24,300 nt of DNA, from contig CALFXA010000083.1 in the NCBI GenBank assembly GCA_937928015.1, positions 1-24,300 of the forward strand, given 5' to 3'. The notes beneath the pieces were generated by a model, which was given only the letters and a program-made list of their open reading frames with translations, ran no database searches and had not been told where the DNA came from. Below, in pieces: positions 1-7,977 of the stretch. The position numbers were made by a program, and so were the translations under genes. The DNA comes from an uncultured Anaerolineales bacterium (GTDB lineage: Bacteria > Chloroflexota > Anaerolineae > Anaerolineales > Villigracilaceae). Position 1 is the stretch's first letter, and every line of letters starts with the position of its first letter.

Positions 1-31
1 ACTGGAGTTCAGACGTGTGCTCTTCCGATCT
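1..31 (+). other. Illumina TruSeq adapter remnant (artefact)
   Basis: The first 31 bases match the 3' part of the Illumina TruSeq read-2 adapter, ending in the characteristic GCTCTTCCGATCT. This is library-construction sequence left on a contig end and is not genomic. Real sequence starts at about base 32. Confidence 0.97.
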
Positions 32-153
32 TATACACCGTCCGCGTGGGAGCCGGCAGCATGACGGTCACCAACGTGGCCCCGCCCGGCTGTACTTCCA
101 CAGATGGTGTCCCCTATATCGGCGTCATCCGTCTGAGTTTCCAACCACAATAA
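32..153 (+). CDS. 3' end of an unidentified gene (partial)
   Basis: An open frame runs from the adapter junction to a TAA at 151-153 and gives about 40 residues ending in IGVIRLSFQPQ. Third codon positions are strongly G/C, as in the GC-rich genes nearby, and a terminator follows 20 bases later, so this is probably the true C-terminus of a gene cut off by the contig end. The residues (VRVGAGSMTVTNVAPPG and a following short Ser/Thr/Gly stretch) would suit a beta-rich extracytoplasmic domain, but that is a guess. No family can be assigned from so short a piece. Confidence 0.5.
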
Positions 154-173
154 TCCCCTTACAAAACAAAAAG

Positions 174-204
174 CCGCAGGCCAGTGGCCTGCGGTTTCGT
201 TTTT
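174..204. terminator. Bidirectional rho-independent terminator
   Basis: A perfect 9-bp stem, CCGCAGGCC (174-182) with GGCCTGCGG (186-194), has a 3-base loop. A T-rich run follows on the plus strand (195-204) and an A-rich run precedes it (161-172), which is a T-rich tail on the minus strand. It lies between the convergent ends of the partial plus-strand gene (153) and the LCP gene (206). Confidence 0.85.
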
Positions 205-205
205 G

Positions 206-1660
206 CTAGAAGCCCGCCGGGAGGCGGTTCATCCAATCATTGCCAAGGATGATCTCGATGTCCACCGTGGATGGGTCTTTCGCGAAGGTGATCTGGCTGT
301 TCGAACTGATCCCGAACATGGTCAGCAGGTAGCGCAGCGCGTACAACTTCGGGCCGTAGATCACTACGGCCGAGTTCTGGACGTTCTGGCCCGCGGTCAC
401 CTCGGTCACATTCATACCCTGTGTGATCAGGTAATTCGCCGTGCGCTGACCAAGGGTGGCATCCAGCGAGCTGTTGACGACACGAATCCGCGCCTCGTCC
501 TGCTGCATGAGGACGGTCGCATCGCCAGCCGCGCGCGGACTGACAGGTCCGCCCGAGATGAAGATCTCGTCACGCATCACGCGGATCTTGTCGGGCATCG
601 GTTTGAGGATGCTGGCCTTCTGCCCATCCAGAATGACATCGTGCATCGTGGTCATGGTCGTATCGATGATGCCATGCTTGATATTTTCCAACGGGATCTG
701 ACTCATCAGCACACCCAACCTCATGAGGTCATCAAAAGTCAGGTTGGTACGCAGACCAGCCGAGGCCTCAGCATAAATCTTGGGAGCTTTGGACAACATG
801 GTCGAAAAATTAGACGGGTTGAAGATCTGGTTATATAAAGCAAAGATCACCTGCTGCTGACGTCCGGCGCGGTCCACGTCACCGTTAGCTGTGTAACGGT
901 TGCGCGCATAGGCCAATATTTGGTATCCCCATAACGTCTGGCAGCCGGGCTTGAGCACTTCAGGACGTTTGTCGCCGATGGGGTCGATGCGAATCTTTTC
1001 GGGGATGCAGATGTACAAACCGCCCATCGCATCGATGGCTTCTTCGAAGGCGTGGAAGTCAATCGAACCGTAATACTGGACCGGCACGCCGATGACCTGT
1101 TCCACGGTCTTCATCGCCAGGCCGGGACCGCCACCGGGCAATTGCGCGCCCTCGCCGCTGGGATAGGCCGTGTTGATGCGGCTGTACCCGAAACCAGGGA
1201 TGTTCACCCACAGGTCGCGCGGGATGGACAACATGCCGGCCGTCTTGCTTTGCGGGTCGACAGTGAAGAGGATCATCGTGTCGGTACGCGGCGGGCCGTC
1301 GTTGGCGAGGTAGTCGCGATAGTCCAGACCGATGAACAGGATGTTGATGCGGCTGGCGCCGTCCCAGGTAGGCATTTGGACTTCGGGGGCGGCGGGGACC
1401 GGCGTAGGCGGAACGGCCACGGGCGTTCCCTGCTCGTTGACCACGGGCGTACCCAGCGCACTTGTGCCGGCGTTCGCGCAGGTGGACGGGGAAATACCCG
1501 GCAATTTGGTGATCTCCCAGCAACGGAAGATGCTGCGCGAAGCCGAGAAGGCCAGCGCCACCAGCACCAGGCTGATCCCCCAGAAGATGATCGAACCCAG
1601 TTTGGGCCGCTTGCCTTGCGGCAATTTGATTTTCTTGAAGAAGTCGAGAATTTTGTTCAT
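206..1660 (-). CDS. LytR-CpsA-Psr (LCP) family wall-polymer transferase
   Basis: LCP proteins are membrane-anchored enzymes that transfer undecaprenyl-linked glycopolymers onto peptidoglycan or other acceptors outside the cell. This 484-residue protein has a short basic N-terminus, one membrane segment (about residues 22-40), a Pro/Thr linker, and an LCP domain starting near residue 104. Family motifs are visible: GLDYRD, then the Arg/Asp pair in RTDT (R125, D127), SIPRD (R148, D149) and the later ARNRYTANGDVDRAGRQQQ with its conserved arginines. Residues from about 385 onward (RVVNSSLDATLGQRTANYL) resemble the LytR C-terminal domain. It is the last gene of a Trm112-HEAT-LCP operon and starts 3 bases after the HEAT gene. 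The exact polymer and acceptor cannot be read from sequence. Confidence 0.93.
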   Translation of the reverse strand: MNKILDFFKKIKLPQGKRPKLGSIIFWGISLVLVALAFSASRSIFRCWEITKLPGISPSTCANAGTSALGTPVVNEQGTPVAVPPTPVPAAPEVQMPTWDGASRINILFIGLDYRDYLANDGPPRTDTMILFTVDPQSKTAGMLSIPRDLWVNIPGFGYSRINTAYPSGEGAQLPGGGPGLAMKTVEQVIGVPVQYYGSIDFHAFEEAIDAMGGLYICIPEKIRIDPIGDKRPEVLKPGCQTLWGYQILAYARNRYTANGDVDRAGRQQQVIFALYNQIFNPSNFSTMLSKAPKIYAEASAGLRTNLTFDDLMRLGVLMSQIPLENIKHGIIDTTMTTMHDVILDGQKASILKPMPDKIRVMRDEIFISGGPVSPRAAGDATVLMQQDEARIRVVNSSLDATLGQRTANYLITQGMNVTEVTAGQNVQNSAVVIYGPKLYALRYLLTMFGISSNSQITFAKDPSTVDIEIILGNDWMNRLPAGF

Positions 1661-1663
1661 AGT

Positions 1664-2242
1664 TTAGTTTGGTTTCATGAAGACCATGTCCAGGCCGAGA
1701 CGTTCGAGTCCTTCGCGCGCCCAATGCTGGACCAGAGCCGAATCTTCGTCGAGGGCTTTCATCATCGTGCGGATGGCGCGGTGATCTTTCAGCTCGGCCA
1801 GCGTGCGCATCACCAGCACGCGGACGGTTTGCGGGGCATCCCCTGCCAGGACTTCGAGCAGGGCGGGCGTGGAAGCGGTTCCCAGTTTGCCAAGGGCATT
1901 GGCCGCCAGGGCCGCCGTCATCGAGTCGTGGTCACGCAGGGCGCGGACCAGATTGGGGATGGCCGCTTCGTCAGGGTGAGCGCCCAGCCCCAGGGCAGCG
2001 GCTTGCCTCACCTCGGGGGCGGGATCCTCCAAAAACGGGACCAGGTCCACGGTCCGGGTGCTGGGCAATTCGGCCAGGGTGCGGACGATCCACCAGCGCC
2101 CGTCGTCGGTCGCCGAGCGAGATGCCTCCAGCAAGGCGGGACAGGCCGATTCGTCCAGGGCGATCAACCCCGCCACGGCTCCCTCCGCGCGGATTTCATC
2201 CCCGCTGAGCAGATGACCGAGCAGGGATTCGAGGTCGTTCAT
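1664..2242 (-). CDS. HEAT-repeat protein
   Basis: The 192-residue product is almost entirely alpha-helical repeats of the HEAT / PBS-lyase type, for example PAPEVRQAAALGLGAHPDEAAIP, broken here into units such as EVRQAAALGLG, MTAALAANALGKLG, TVRVLVMRTLAELKD and LVQHWAREGLERLG, each about 31-33 residues apart. There is no signal peptide or membrane segment, so it should be cytosolic. Such repeats usually form a scaffold for protein binding and do not reveal the partner. Its ATG overlaps the stop codon of the upstream Trm112-like gene (TAATG, one shared base), which implies translational coupling, and the LCP gene follows after 3 bases. It may modulate a neighbour in the operon, but nothing in the sequence shows this. 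Confidence 0.85.
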   Translation of the reverse strand: MNDLESLLGHLLSGDEIRAEGAVAGLIALDESACPALLEASRSATDDGRWWIVRTLAELPSTRTVDLVPFLEDPAPEVRQAAALGLGAHPDEAAIPNLVRALRDHDSMTAALAANALGKLGTASTPALLEVLAGDAPQTVRVLVMRTLAELKDHRAIRTMMKALDEDSALVQHWAREGLERLGLDMVFMKPN

Positions 2243-2460
2243 TATTTGGCGGGCGGCGGGACGGGCAGGCTGCCTTCGGCGGTGCTAACCCACTTGTCGC
2301 CTTCGTCGATCAGCATCACGGGGATGTCGTCGACAATGGGGTATTTGCGGCCGCAGTCCTGGCAGATGAGCCAGGAGTCTTTGTAGAGTTTGAGCATGCC
2401 GCCCGTTTCGCGGACGCATTTGGGGCAGCGCAGGATTTCAAGCAGTTCGGTACTGACCAT
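2242..2460 (-). CDS. Trm112-like small zinc-ribbon protein
   Basis: This 72-residue protein has the Trm112/UPF0434 layout: an N-terminal LLEILRCPKC with C12 and C15, then CQDCGRKYPIVDDIPVML with C33 and C36, and a short acidic tail. The four cysteines should bind one zinc. Eukaryotic Trm112 activates methyltransferases; bacterial homologues are mostly uncharacterised, so a helper role is only an inference. It is the first gene of the operon. A GGAG ribosome-binding site lies about 8 bases before the ATG and a possible -10 box (TACAAT) just upstream. The stop codon overlaps the start of the HEAT gene. Confidence 0.88.
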   Translation of the reverse strand: MVSTELLEILRCPKCVRETGGMLKLYKDSWLICQDCGRKYPIVDDIPVMLIDEGDKWVSTAEGSLPVPPPAK

Positions 2461-2481
2461 GGTTTCTCCAATCGAGGCAAA

Positions 2482-2487
2482 ATTGTA
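2482..2487 (-). promoter_or_regulatory. Possible -10 box of the Trm112-HEAT-LCP operon
   Basis: On the minus strand TACAAT lies 21 bases before the Trm112-like ATG, with a GGAG ribosome-binding site between them. No convincing -35 box is visible, so the call is tentative. Confidence 0.4.
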
Positions 2488-2523
2488 CCATGAGGAGGCG
2501 GGACGCCTTCACAATCGGTGGGA

Positions 2524-4416
2524 CTAGAAAGAGGGTGAACGGCAAATTTCCTTGCGTTTTGCCATTTTTTCGGGGTCTTCGGTACCTGGGCCGTACTCAC
2601 AGACCGCCTGCCAGGGCTGGTAATGGGTCTGGAAATTATCCTGGAAGTAGACCGCGCCGTCCTTCCAGACCGTGCGGGTCACATTCACGTCCGCGCCGTT
2701 TGCGGCCCAATCCACCTGCTTCATCTGATTCTTGTCGAGGTCGGTGTTCTCCTCGAAGAGCGGATCGGGGGCGGGCACCACGTTCTGCGGGCCACTGGTC
2801 TCCCAGGTTACGGAGCGGCCGTCGGGCGTGGAGTAGATCTTCCAGGTGAGGGTACGCGCCTCGACGTTGACGTAGGTTTCCATCAACAGCCAGTAGGGCG
2901 AGTCGTTGGTGAATTTGAAATCGACCAGCGGGAAATACACGGTGGCGTCCAGGCCCGCGAGGTTCGAGTCCACAGAGCCGCTGGCAGTTTGTTCATAGTA
3001 CGAGACGCGGTAGGCGTGGGAATAACGCTCGTTGACCGGGAAGCCCGCGAAGAAGACCGTGCGGAACAGGGTGGTGCTGACCTGGCAAACGCCGCCGCCC
3101 ACGCCCTTGATGGTCCGCCCGCCGTAGATGATGAGCGCCTCGGCGAATCCGTTTTCGAGGCTGACGTCGCCCAGAGCCTGGCCCATCGAGAATTCTGCAC
3201 CCGGGGCCACCAGCACGCCGTGGAAGCGTTCTGCGGCAGCCTGGATGTTCTGGATGCGCTCCGCGCTGGAGCCATAAAAGTAGGAGGTGTACTCCGCGAT
3301 ATTCTGGGTGATGCCGAGCGCCGCAGCCGTAGCGTTGCCGTTGACGGCGGGCTGGGCTTCGACCACTTGCAAGGGGACGGTGTGCTCCCCGCGCGCGAGG
3401 GCGTTGTTGATGAACCGAATAGACTGGTCGATATCGAGGGTGCGCCCCACCTGCGAAGACTGGATCGGCACCAATTGCGCGCTGGCATCGTCGAAGTAAA
3501 AGCGCGCGTCCTGGGGCTGGCGGTCGACCGAGGGCTGGATGGCGACCAGCATGTCGCGCAGGGCGTTGGGATTCAACCCCACCTGGACCTGGGGCGTGCC
3601 GCCGTTATCGGAGACGCGCTGCACCGAGAGCATGTTGGCCAGCACGGCCACGTCGTAGGTCCACGGGCCCGCATCGCCCGATTGGGCGTTGGGGATGACC
3701 AGGGTCAGCGGTTGGCTGAGGATCTGGCGGGCGGCATCCGCCTGGGCGGTGACGTCCATGATCGAGGGCTGGTCCTCGCGCACGACGAGCTTCACCTCGC
3801 CATCGCGGAAGGATTGCAACTGTCCGCTGAGGAGGAGCAGGGTGGCGTCCAATTGCAGGGTACGGCCCGCCTGCCCGGGCGTGGCGACCACGTTGGTACC
3901 TTCCAGATGCAGACTGGCTTCGGCCACGGGCCGGTCGATCTCGACCGCCAGGGATTGCAGGTAGGTGTAGGCCAGGCGTTGGTCGAAGATGATGACGGGG
4001 GCCACGTCGGAGCCAGAACCCAGCGAGTGAATCTGTCCCGCCAGCGCGCCGAACAGCCCGCCGCTGCGTCCCACCTTGAAGGCGGCCTGGGCGCTGGCCG
4101 AGGGATCGAAGACCATGCCCAGTTGGACGGGCGAGGCCACCCAGACCTGGTCTCCATCGCGGAAGACGACCTTGCCCGTAATGGGATAGGATAAGGTCTG
4201 GCCGAGTTTCACCGCCGCATCGGACGGCGACAAGCCCGAGAGGTCCACGCCTGCGACGGAGACGCCCGGGAAGATGCGTCCCGCGTACAACAGTTGGAAT
4301 CCCAGGGTCCAGACGATGACAACGCCGAGGAAAAGAGCCATCCCGCCCGCGAGGGCAGCAATAAATTGCGGCAGGATGGAAGGTTTTTGGGGGATGCGAA
4401 CCATTGTGGTAGTCAT
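2524..4416 (-). CDS. VanW family protein with peptidoglycan-binding-like repeats
   Basis: The 630-residue product begins with a single membrane segment (about residues 14-46), then a long extracytoplasmic part. Two segments with the pattern ATPGQAGRTLQLDA (about 180) and QSSQVGRTLDIDQS (about 320) match the PG_binding_4 type domain that often precedes VanW. The VanW domain follows (about 375-500), with EFSMGQALGDVSLENGF and the hallmark GGGVCQVSTTLFR near residue 440. The last 130 residues form a beta-rich tail. VanW proteins occur in vancomycin-resistance clusters and widely in environmental bacteria; their biochemical role is not settled. I chose the ATG at 4416 over the GTG at 4431 because a TATAAT box overlaps the longer version and ends only 6 bases before this ATG, suggesting a leaderless mRNA. 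The gene stands alone. Confidence 0.9.
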   Translation of the reverse strand: MTTTMVRIPQKPSILPQFIAALAGGMALFLGVVIVWTLGFQLLYAGRIFPGVSVAGVDLSGLSPSDAAVKLGQTLSYPITGKVVFRDGDQVWVASPVQLGMVFDPSASAQAAFKVGRSGGLFGALAGQIHSLGSGSDVAPVIIFDQRLAYTYLQSLAVEIDRPVAEASLHLEGTNVVATPGQAGRTLQLDATLLLLSGQLQSFRDGEVKLVVREDQPSIMDVTAQADAARQILSQPLTLVIPNAQSGDAGPWTYDVAVLANMLSVQRVSDNGGTPQVQVGLNPNALRDMLVAIQPSVDRQPQDARFYFDDASAQLVPIQSSQVGRTLDIDQSIRFINNALARGEHTVPLQVVEAQPAVNGNATAAALGITQNIAEYTSYFYGSSAERIQNIQAAAERFHGVLVAPGAEFSMGQALGDVSLENGFAEALIIYGGRTIKGVGGGVCQVSTTLFRTVFFAGFPVNERYSHAYRVSYYEQTASGSVDSNLAGLDATVYFPLVDFKFTNDSPYWLLMETYVNVEARTLTWKIYSTPDGRSVTWETSGPQNVVPAPDPLFEENTDLDKNQMKQVDWAANGADVNVTRTVWKDGAVYFQDNFQTHYQPWQAVCEYGPGTEDPEKMAKRKEICRSPSF

Positions 4417-4422
4417 GGGTTG

Positions 4423-4428
4423 ATTATA
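4423..4428 (-). promoter_or_regulatory. -10 box giving a leaderless VanW mRNA
   Basis: A consensus TATAAT on the minus strand is followed by 6 bases (CAACCC) and then the VanW ATG. Transcription normally begins 6-8 bases after the -10 box, which would put +1 on the start codon. There is no Shine-Dalgarno sequence. The -35 position (AAGGCA at 17 bp spacing) is weak. Confidence 0.6.
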
Positions 4429-4485
4429 CACACTCCGCTTTGGAATGCCTTAAAGACGGATGAATGCGCGAGTCAGTTCCACAAA

Positions 4486-4562
4486 AAACAACGCAGGGCC
4501 GCAAAGGCACAAAGATTTTCAGCATGAACTTTGGGACACGGATTTCACGGATGGCACGGATA
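4486..4562. repeat. Intergenic short-repeat patch (CACGGAT, period 9)
   Basis: In the 187-base gap between the VanW and methyltransferase genes, CACGGAT occurs three times at exactly 9-base spacing (4537, 4546, 4555). It is preceded by a purine-rich CGCAAAGGCACAAAG stretch (about 4500-4514). The same heptamer, in inverted form and again with 9-base period, recurs in the palindrome at 16595-16675. No gene was found in this gap. Confidence 0.65.
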
Positions 4563-4618
4563 CCTATGGATTTTTTTGTCGCTCTTTGCATCCCTGCGGC
4601 TTCGCATTAGAACTGCCT

Positions 4619-5203
4619 TTAGAATAACCCGGGGATGAGCATGGGCGTCTTTTGCTTGTATTCCTCATAGGAGGGACCAAACTCACGCAGCAATTTGCGC
4701 TCCTCGAAGTACGCGCCGATCACGATGTAGATCGTCGCCGCCACGTAGAGCGCGAACGAGTTGACCGAGACATTGGGCGATAGCCACAGGAAGAGCAATC
4801 CCGCTGTGTAGAGCGGATGACGCATGTAGCGGTACAGTCCGCTGACGACCAATTTCGCGGGCTTTTCTTTTTCCTCGAAGAGCTGACCCAGACCGATGAA
4901 GTTGAGCGTGTCCGTTTGCAGCACGCCGACCAGCAGCATCAACACGGACGCGCCCTGCCCTGCCAGCATGAGATAACGCCACGGCGCAGGGACTTCGTAC
5001 AACGGCTGGTTCGGCAAGGTCCACGCCAGCCAGAGGACGGGCGCAAAGCTGACCACGGCAAACGCATTGTAAGCCAGGCGGTACAGACGCATGAATCCGC
5101 TCCCCAGCCAGGCGCGGAAGGTGTCCTTGGCAATGTGAGAAGCAAGAACCGAGTGGACCAGCCCCCAGACGGCCACGGCGAAGATGATTTTGAATACGCT
5201 CAT
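4619..5203 (-). CDS. ICMT/NnrU-like integral membrane methyltransferase
   Basis: This 194-residue polytopic membrane protein has about five hydrophobic segments. Its C-terminal half carries the signature of the isoprenylcysteine carboxyl methyltransferase / phospholipid methyltransferase superfamily: GLYRYMRHPLYTAGLL, then EERKLLREFGPSYEEYKQ and a terminal PMLIPG. In known members this region binds S-adenosylmethionine at the membrane face. Bacteria lack prenylated CAAX proteins, so the methyl acceptor is unknown, and a NnrU-like role is an alternative. The start at 5203 is chosen because AAAGGA lies 6 bases before it; a start 39 bases further upstream would begin inside the terminator hairpin at 5226-5243. 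It is transcribed separately from the ATPase gene behind it. Confidence 0.82.
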   Translation of the reverse strand: MSVFKIIFAVAVWGLVHSVLASHIAKDTFRAWLGSGFMRLYRLAYNAFAVVSFAPVLWLAWTLPNQPLYEVPAPWRYLMLAGQGASVLMLLVGVLQTDTLNFIGLGQLFEEKEKPAKLVVSGLYRYMRHPLYTAGLLFLWLSPNVSVNSFALYVAATIYIVIGAYFEERKLLREFGPSYEEYKQKTPMLIPGLF

Positions 5204-5220
5204 GAGATTTCCTTTATAAC

Positions 5221-5243
5221 AAAAAGGACGACCGAAGCCGTCC
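5221..5243 (-). terminator. Second of two tandem terminators after the ATPase gene
   Basis: On the minus strand GGACGGC and GTCGTCC form a stem (one G-T pair) closed by a C(TTCG)G tetraloop and followed by TTTTTG. It sits between the ATPase terminator at 5257-5289 and the methyltransferase start at 5203. Confidence 0.8.
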
Positions 5244-5251
5244 ATGCCTTA

Positions 5252-5289
5252 CATAAAAAGCAGGTCACGCCTGGAGCGTGACCTGCTTT
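5252..5289 (-). terminator. First terminator after the ATPase gene
   Basis: A perfect 14-bp inverted repeat, AAAGCAGGTCACGC (5257-5270) against its complement (5276-5289), has a 5-base loop. On the minus strand it ends in a TTTTT run. It starts 6 bases after the ATPase stop codon. Confidence 0.9.
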
Positions 5290-5294
5290 GAACT

Positions 5295-7847
5295 TTATTC
5301 CGCGCCGAAGGCAGGCAGTTCGAGGGTCGTCCCGCCAGCACTGACCTGGTAATACGGCATCCAGGCCACGCCGAAGAGGTTGAGGAAGATATCGGTCTTC
5401 TTGGGGGTGATGACCACCTCGGTGATCTTGTTGACCACGTCGCCCCAACTGGCGTTGACATTGTCCACCACTTCCTGACGGCGGCGCTGCAAGTCAGCCA
5501 TTTCCTTTTTGTATTGCGAAATGGCATCGATGGATTCGTCCACGTCGGCTTTGGCCTGCTCCGTCATACGGCGCTTGGTCAGCGAGGAAGATAGCTTGCG
5601 CGTAGAGCGGCTGCCCGTGAAAAGGCCCAGGACGTTCTCCGCGTGCGTGCCCATCTCCTCCATTTTACGCTGACTGAGTTCGGCTTCATCCTGGCGCAGT
5701 TCGCGCTCTTCGCGGTCGAGCCTGTCTTGCAGCGTCTTGATCTGGCGGTCGATGACCGCGCTCTTTTTGGTGATCTCGGCATCACGAGCGTCGCGGGCGG
5801 TCTCAGCGCAGGTCTTCATGAACTCGGCCTGCGAGACGTCTGGTCCCGCGTAGACCTTGAGCATGTCATTGGCGCGCGCCTTGACCGTGGACGAACGGTA
5901 GACCCAATCGGTGAAATCCTTTTGCAGGGCCTTCATCAGTTTCGCATCGTTGAGCGGCGAGTCGATTACGCCGAAGCGGGCCGAGGCAGCGGGAGAAGTA
6001 TCCACCTGGTCGAGCGAGGGGCCGTTGTAGATGTAATCGTCCCAGCGGACCACACCGCGTTTCTCGGGGGCGGCCACCAGCGCCGCGCGAACCAGCTCGC
6101 TGTCCACGCCGTATTTGCGGTCGAGGAAGCGCACCTGCGCGGAAGCCAGCAGCGCGGGTCGATAGATGACACCTTCAAGCATGGCCTCGGCGGGCATGGT
6201 CCTGGACGCATACTTGAAAGCCTCGGGCAGGCTGTAATTTTGCGGGAGGAAATATTCCGCCACACCCGCGGGGACGGGCGGCTTGGTCGTCGAACCGTTG
6301 GCGGATTCCACGCGAGCGGGGGTCGCGGGTTTGACGGAAGCGGCTGCGGCGGCAGGCGCGGCATACGAAACGGGAGCTGCCCCGGCCTGAGGTGCAGAGA
6401 AGGAAGCCGCGGCAGGGGCAGTCGGAGACGAGGGTTGAACCGCGCCCGCTTTCGCGCCGACCAGTTGATTCAGCGCGGGAATCTGCACACGCGTCATCGG
6501 GCCCGCCAGAAAGTTCATCGCCCAGCGCGTTTGGAACAGGATGGGCGCCTTCTCGTGCACGTTCTGCATGATGAAGACGCGCTTGCCGAGCGAGGAAATC
6601 AGTTTGTCGAAGAGCGCGCGCGACGAACCGCCCGTGGCGCTTTCGAGGCCGTCGAGCAGACGGTTCTTGTCCTGCTCGGTTTGCAGCTTGCCGATAAACC
6701 AGGTGCCCGCGTTGGAGAGGGCCTTGTAGTCCACATCGACGGGATTTTGCGTGGCGAGCAGCAGACCCAGGCCGAAGGCGCGTGCCTGCTTCAACATGCG
6801 TAGCAACGGCGTCTTGGAGGGCGGATTGGCCGTGGGCGGCAGGTAGCCGAAGATCTCGTCCATGTAGAGCAGGGCCCGCAGGGTATTAGTGCCCGTCTGC
6901 GTGCGCATCCACGACTCAATGGAAGTGAAGAGCAGGGTGACGAAGAACATGCGCTCGGTGTCGGAGAGATGCGCCAGGTAAAAGATGCTGTGACGAGGCT
7001 TGCCATCCTCGCCGAAGAGCAGGGTCTTGACGTCCAGCGGCTGGCCCTCGCGCCAGACCTCGAAGGCGGGCGAGGCCAGGATGTTGTTGAGCGCCATCGC
7101 CAGTTCCATGCGATCCTTGGGCGGGTAGAAGGTATCGACGGGGAAGGCGCCCAGTTTTTCGAAGGGAGGAGTCTGCGTTTGCAGGATCAGCTCGGTCAGG
7201 TCCACACCCCTGCCCTGACTCCAGGCAGTCTCGAACAGATTGGAGAGCAGGATGTGTTCGCGCGAGCGGATCGGGTCCACGTCTTCGATGCCGACCAACC
7301 CGAGCAGCGCGGTGACCGTGCTGGAGATACGTTCGCGCAGGGCCTCGCGGTTGGTGGCCCAATCCAGTTCGGGGGCAGCCAGCGAGGCCAACACACTGAT
7401 GGGAATGCCCGCGTCCGAGCCTGGGGTGTAGATGGCGTATTGCACCGCGTTCGAGAGCGAGCGGATGCGGTCGGGCGTGATGCCCCACTCGGTCAGGCCG
7501 TTGCGCCAGGAGAGCGCTGCCTCGGTGGCGGCCTGCTCCACGGTCTTGCCCGCGCGGCGGGCGATGTCGGGGTCCACCCAGGGCTGGAAGTCCTGCGGGG
7601 CCAGGTCGGGGAAGTGCAGGAGCAGGTTGGTCAGGTCGCCTTTGGGGTCGATGATCAGGGCGGGCACACCTTGCAGTGCCGCCTCTTCGAGCAGTGACAC
7701 GCACAGGCCTGTCTTGCCCGAGCCTGTCATGCCCGTGACCACGGCATGTGTGGTCAGGTCGGCGGGATCGTACTTGATGTCCTGCGCGGTGACCTTCCCA
7801 ACTTTGGGGTCGAAGGCGCGTCCCAGATAAAATTCATTGTCAGCCAT
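5295..7847 (-). CDS. HerA/DUF853-type ATPase with C-terminal coiled coil
   Basis: This 850-residue protein belongs to the HerA/FtsK-like superfamily of P-loop ATPases (DUF853 type). The Walker A motif GMTGSGKT is at 39-46 and is followed by ALIIDPKGDL; Walker B is ALLYMDEIFGYLPP (D330, E331); LLLATQNPVDVDYKALSNAGTW, split here as LLLATQNPVD and ALSNAGTWFIGKLQT, resembles sensor motifs of this family. An Ala/Pro-rich linker (about 480-545) leads to an uncharacterised domain (about 550-690) and a long charged coiled coil (about 705-800). Relatives pump or remodel DNA, often with NurA nuclease, but no NurA is nearby. Proteobacterial DUF853 proteins are usually nearer 500 residues, so the C-terminal extension is notable. 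An AGGAG ribosome-binding site supports the start. The gene has its own promoter and tandem terminators, so it acts alone. Confidence 0.88.
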   Translation of the reverse strand: MADNEFYLGRAFDPKVGKVTAQDIKYDPADLTTHAVVTGMTGSGKTGLCVSLLEEAALQGVPALIIDPKGDLTNLLLHFPDLAPQDFQPWVDPDIARRAGKTVEQAATEAALSWRNGLTEWGITPDRIRSLSNAVQYAIYTPGSDAGIPISVLASLAAPELDWATNREALRERISSTVTALLGLVGIEDVDPIRSREHILLSNLFETAWSQGRGVDLTELILQTQTPPFEKLGAFPVDTFYPPKDRMELAMALNNILASPAFEVWREGQPLDVKTLLFGEDGKPRHSIFYLAHLSDTERMFFVTLLFTSIESWMRTQTGTNTLRALLYMDEIFGYLPPTANPPSKTPLLRMLKQARAFGLGLLLATQNPVDVDYKALSNAGTWFIGKLQTEQDKNRLLDGLESATGGSSRALFDKLISSLGKRVFIMQNVHEKAPILFQTRWAMNFLAGPMTRVQIPALNQLVGAKAGAVQPSSPTAPAAASFSAPQAGAAPVSYAAPAAAAASVKPATPARVESANGSTTKPPVPAGVAEYFLPQNYSLPEAFKYASRTMPAEAMLEGVIYRPALLASAQVRFLDRKYGVDSELVRAALVAAPEKRGVVRWDDYIYNGPSLDQVDTSPAASARFGVIDSPLNDAKLMKALQKDFTDWVYRSSTVKARANDMLKVYAGPDVSQAEFMKTCAETARDARDAEITKKSAVIDRQIKTLQDRLDREERELRQDEAELSQRKMEEMGTHAENVLGLFTGSRSTRKLSSSLTKRRMTEQAKADVDESIDAISQYKKEMADLQRRRQEVVDNVNASWGDVVNKITEVVITPKKTDIFLNLFGVAWMPYYQVSAGGTTLELPAFGAE

Positions 7848-7895
7848 GAGGCATCACTCCTGCAAAAGGAAATAGAACGGGCGTGCTAGACGATT

Positions 7896-7924
7896 AATTT
7901 ACTCTATTTTACTGCTTCTGACAA
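7896..7924 (-). promoter_or_regulatory. Promoter of the HerA/DUF853 ATPase gene
   Basis: On the minus strand TTGTCA (7919-7924) and TAAATT (7896-7901) are separated by exactly 17 bases. Transcription would start near 7889, giving a leader of about 40 bases that contains the AGGAG site before the ATG at 7847. Confidence 0.6.
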
Positions 7925-7940
7925 TGTAAACCCACTCGAC

Positions 7941-7969
7941 AAAAAAGGAGCAGGCTGTGCGCCTGCTCC
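7941..7969 (-). terminator. Terminator of the sigma/anti-sigma operon
   Basis: A 9-bp stem, GGAGCAGGC (7947-7955) with GCCTGCTCC (7961-7969), and a 5-base loop are followed on the minus strand by TTTTTT. It begins 8 bases after the anti-sigma stop codon. Confidence 0.9.
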
Positions 7970-7977
7970 TTCATCAG

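Noticed and set aside
2623..4194. A 523-residue plus-strand frame opposite the VanW gene.
   Set aside because: No recognisable domain, composition biased to His/Arg/Asp/Gly as in antisense of GC-rich genes, and the VanW frame is certain.
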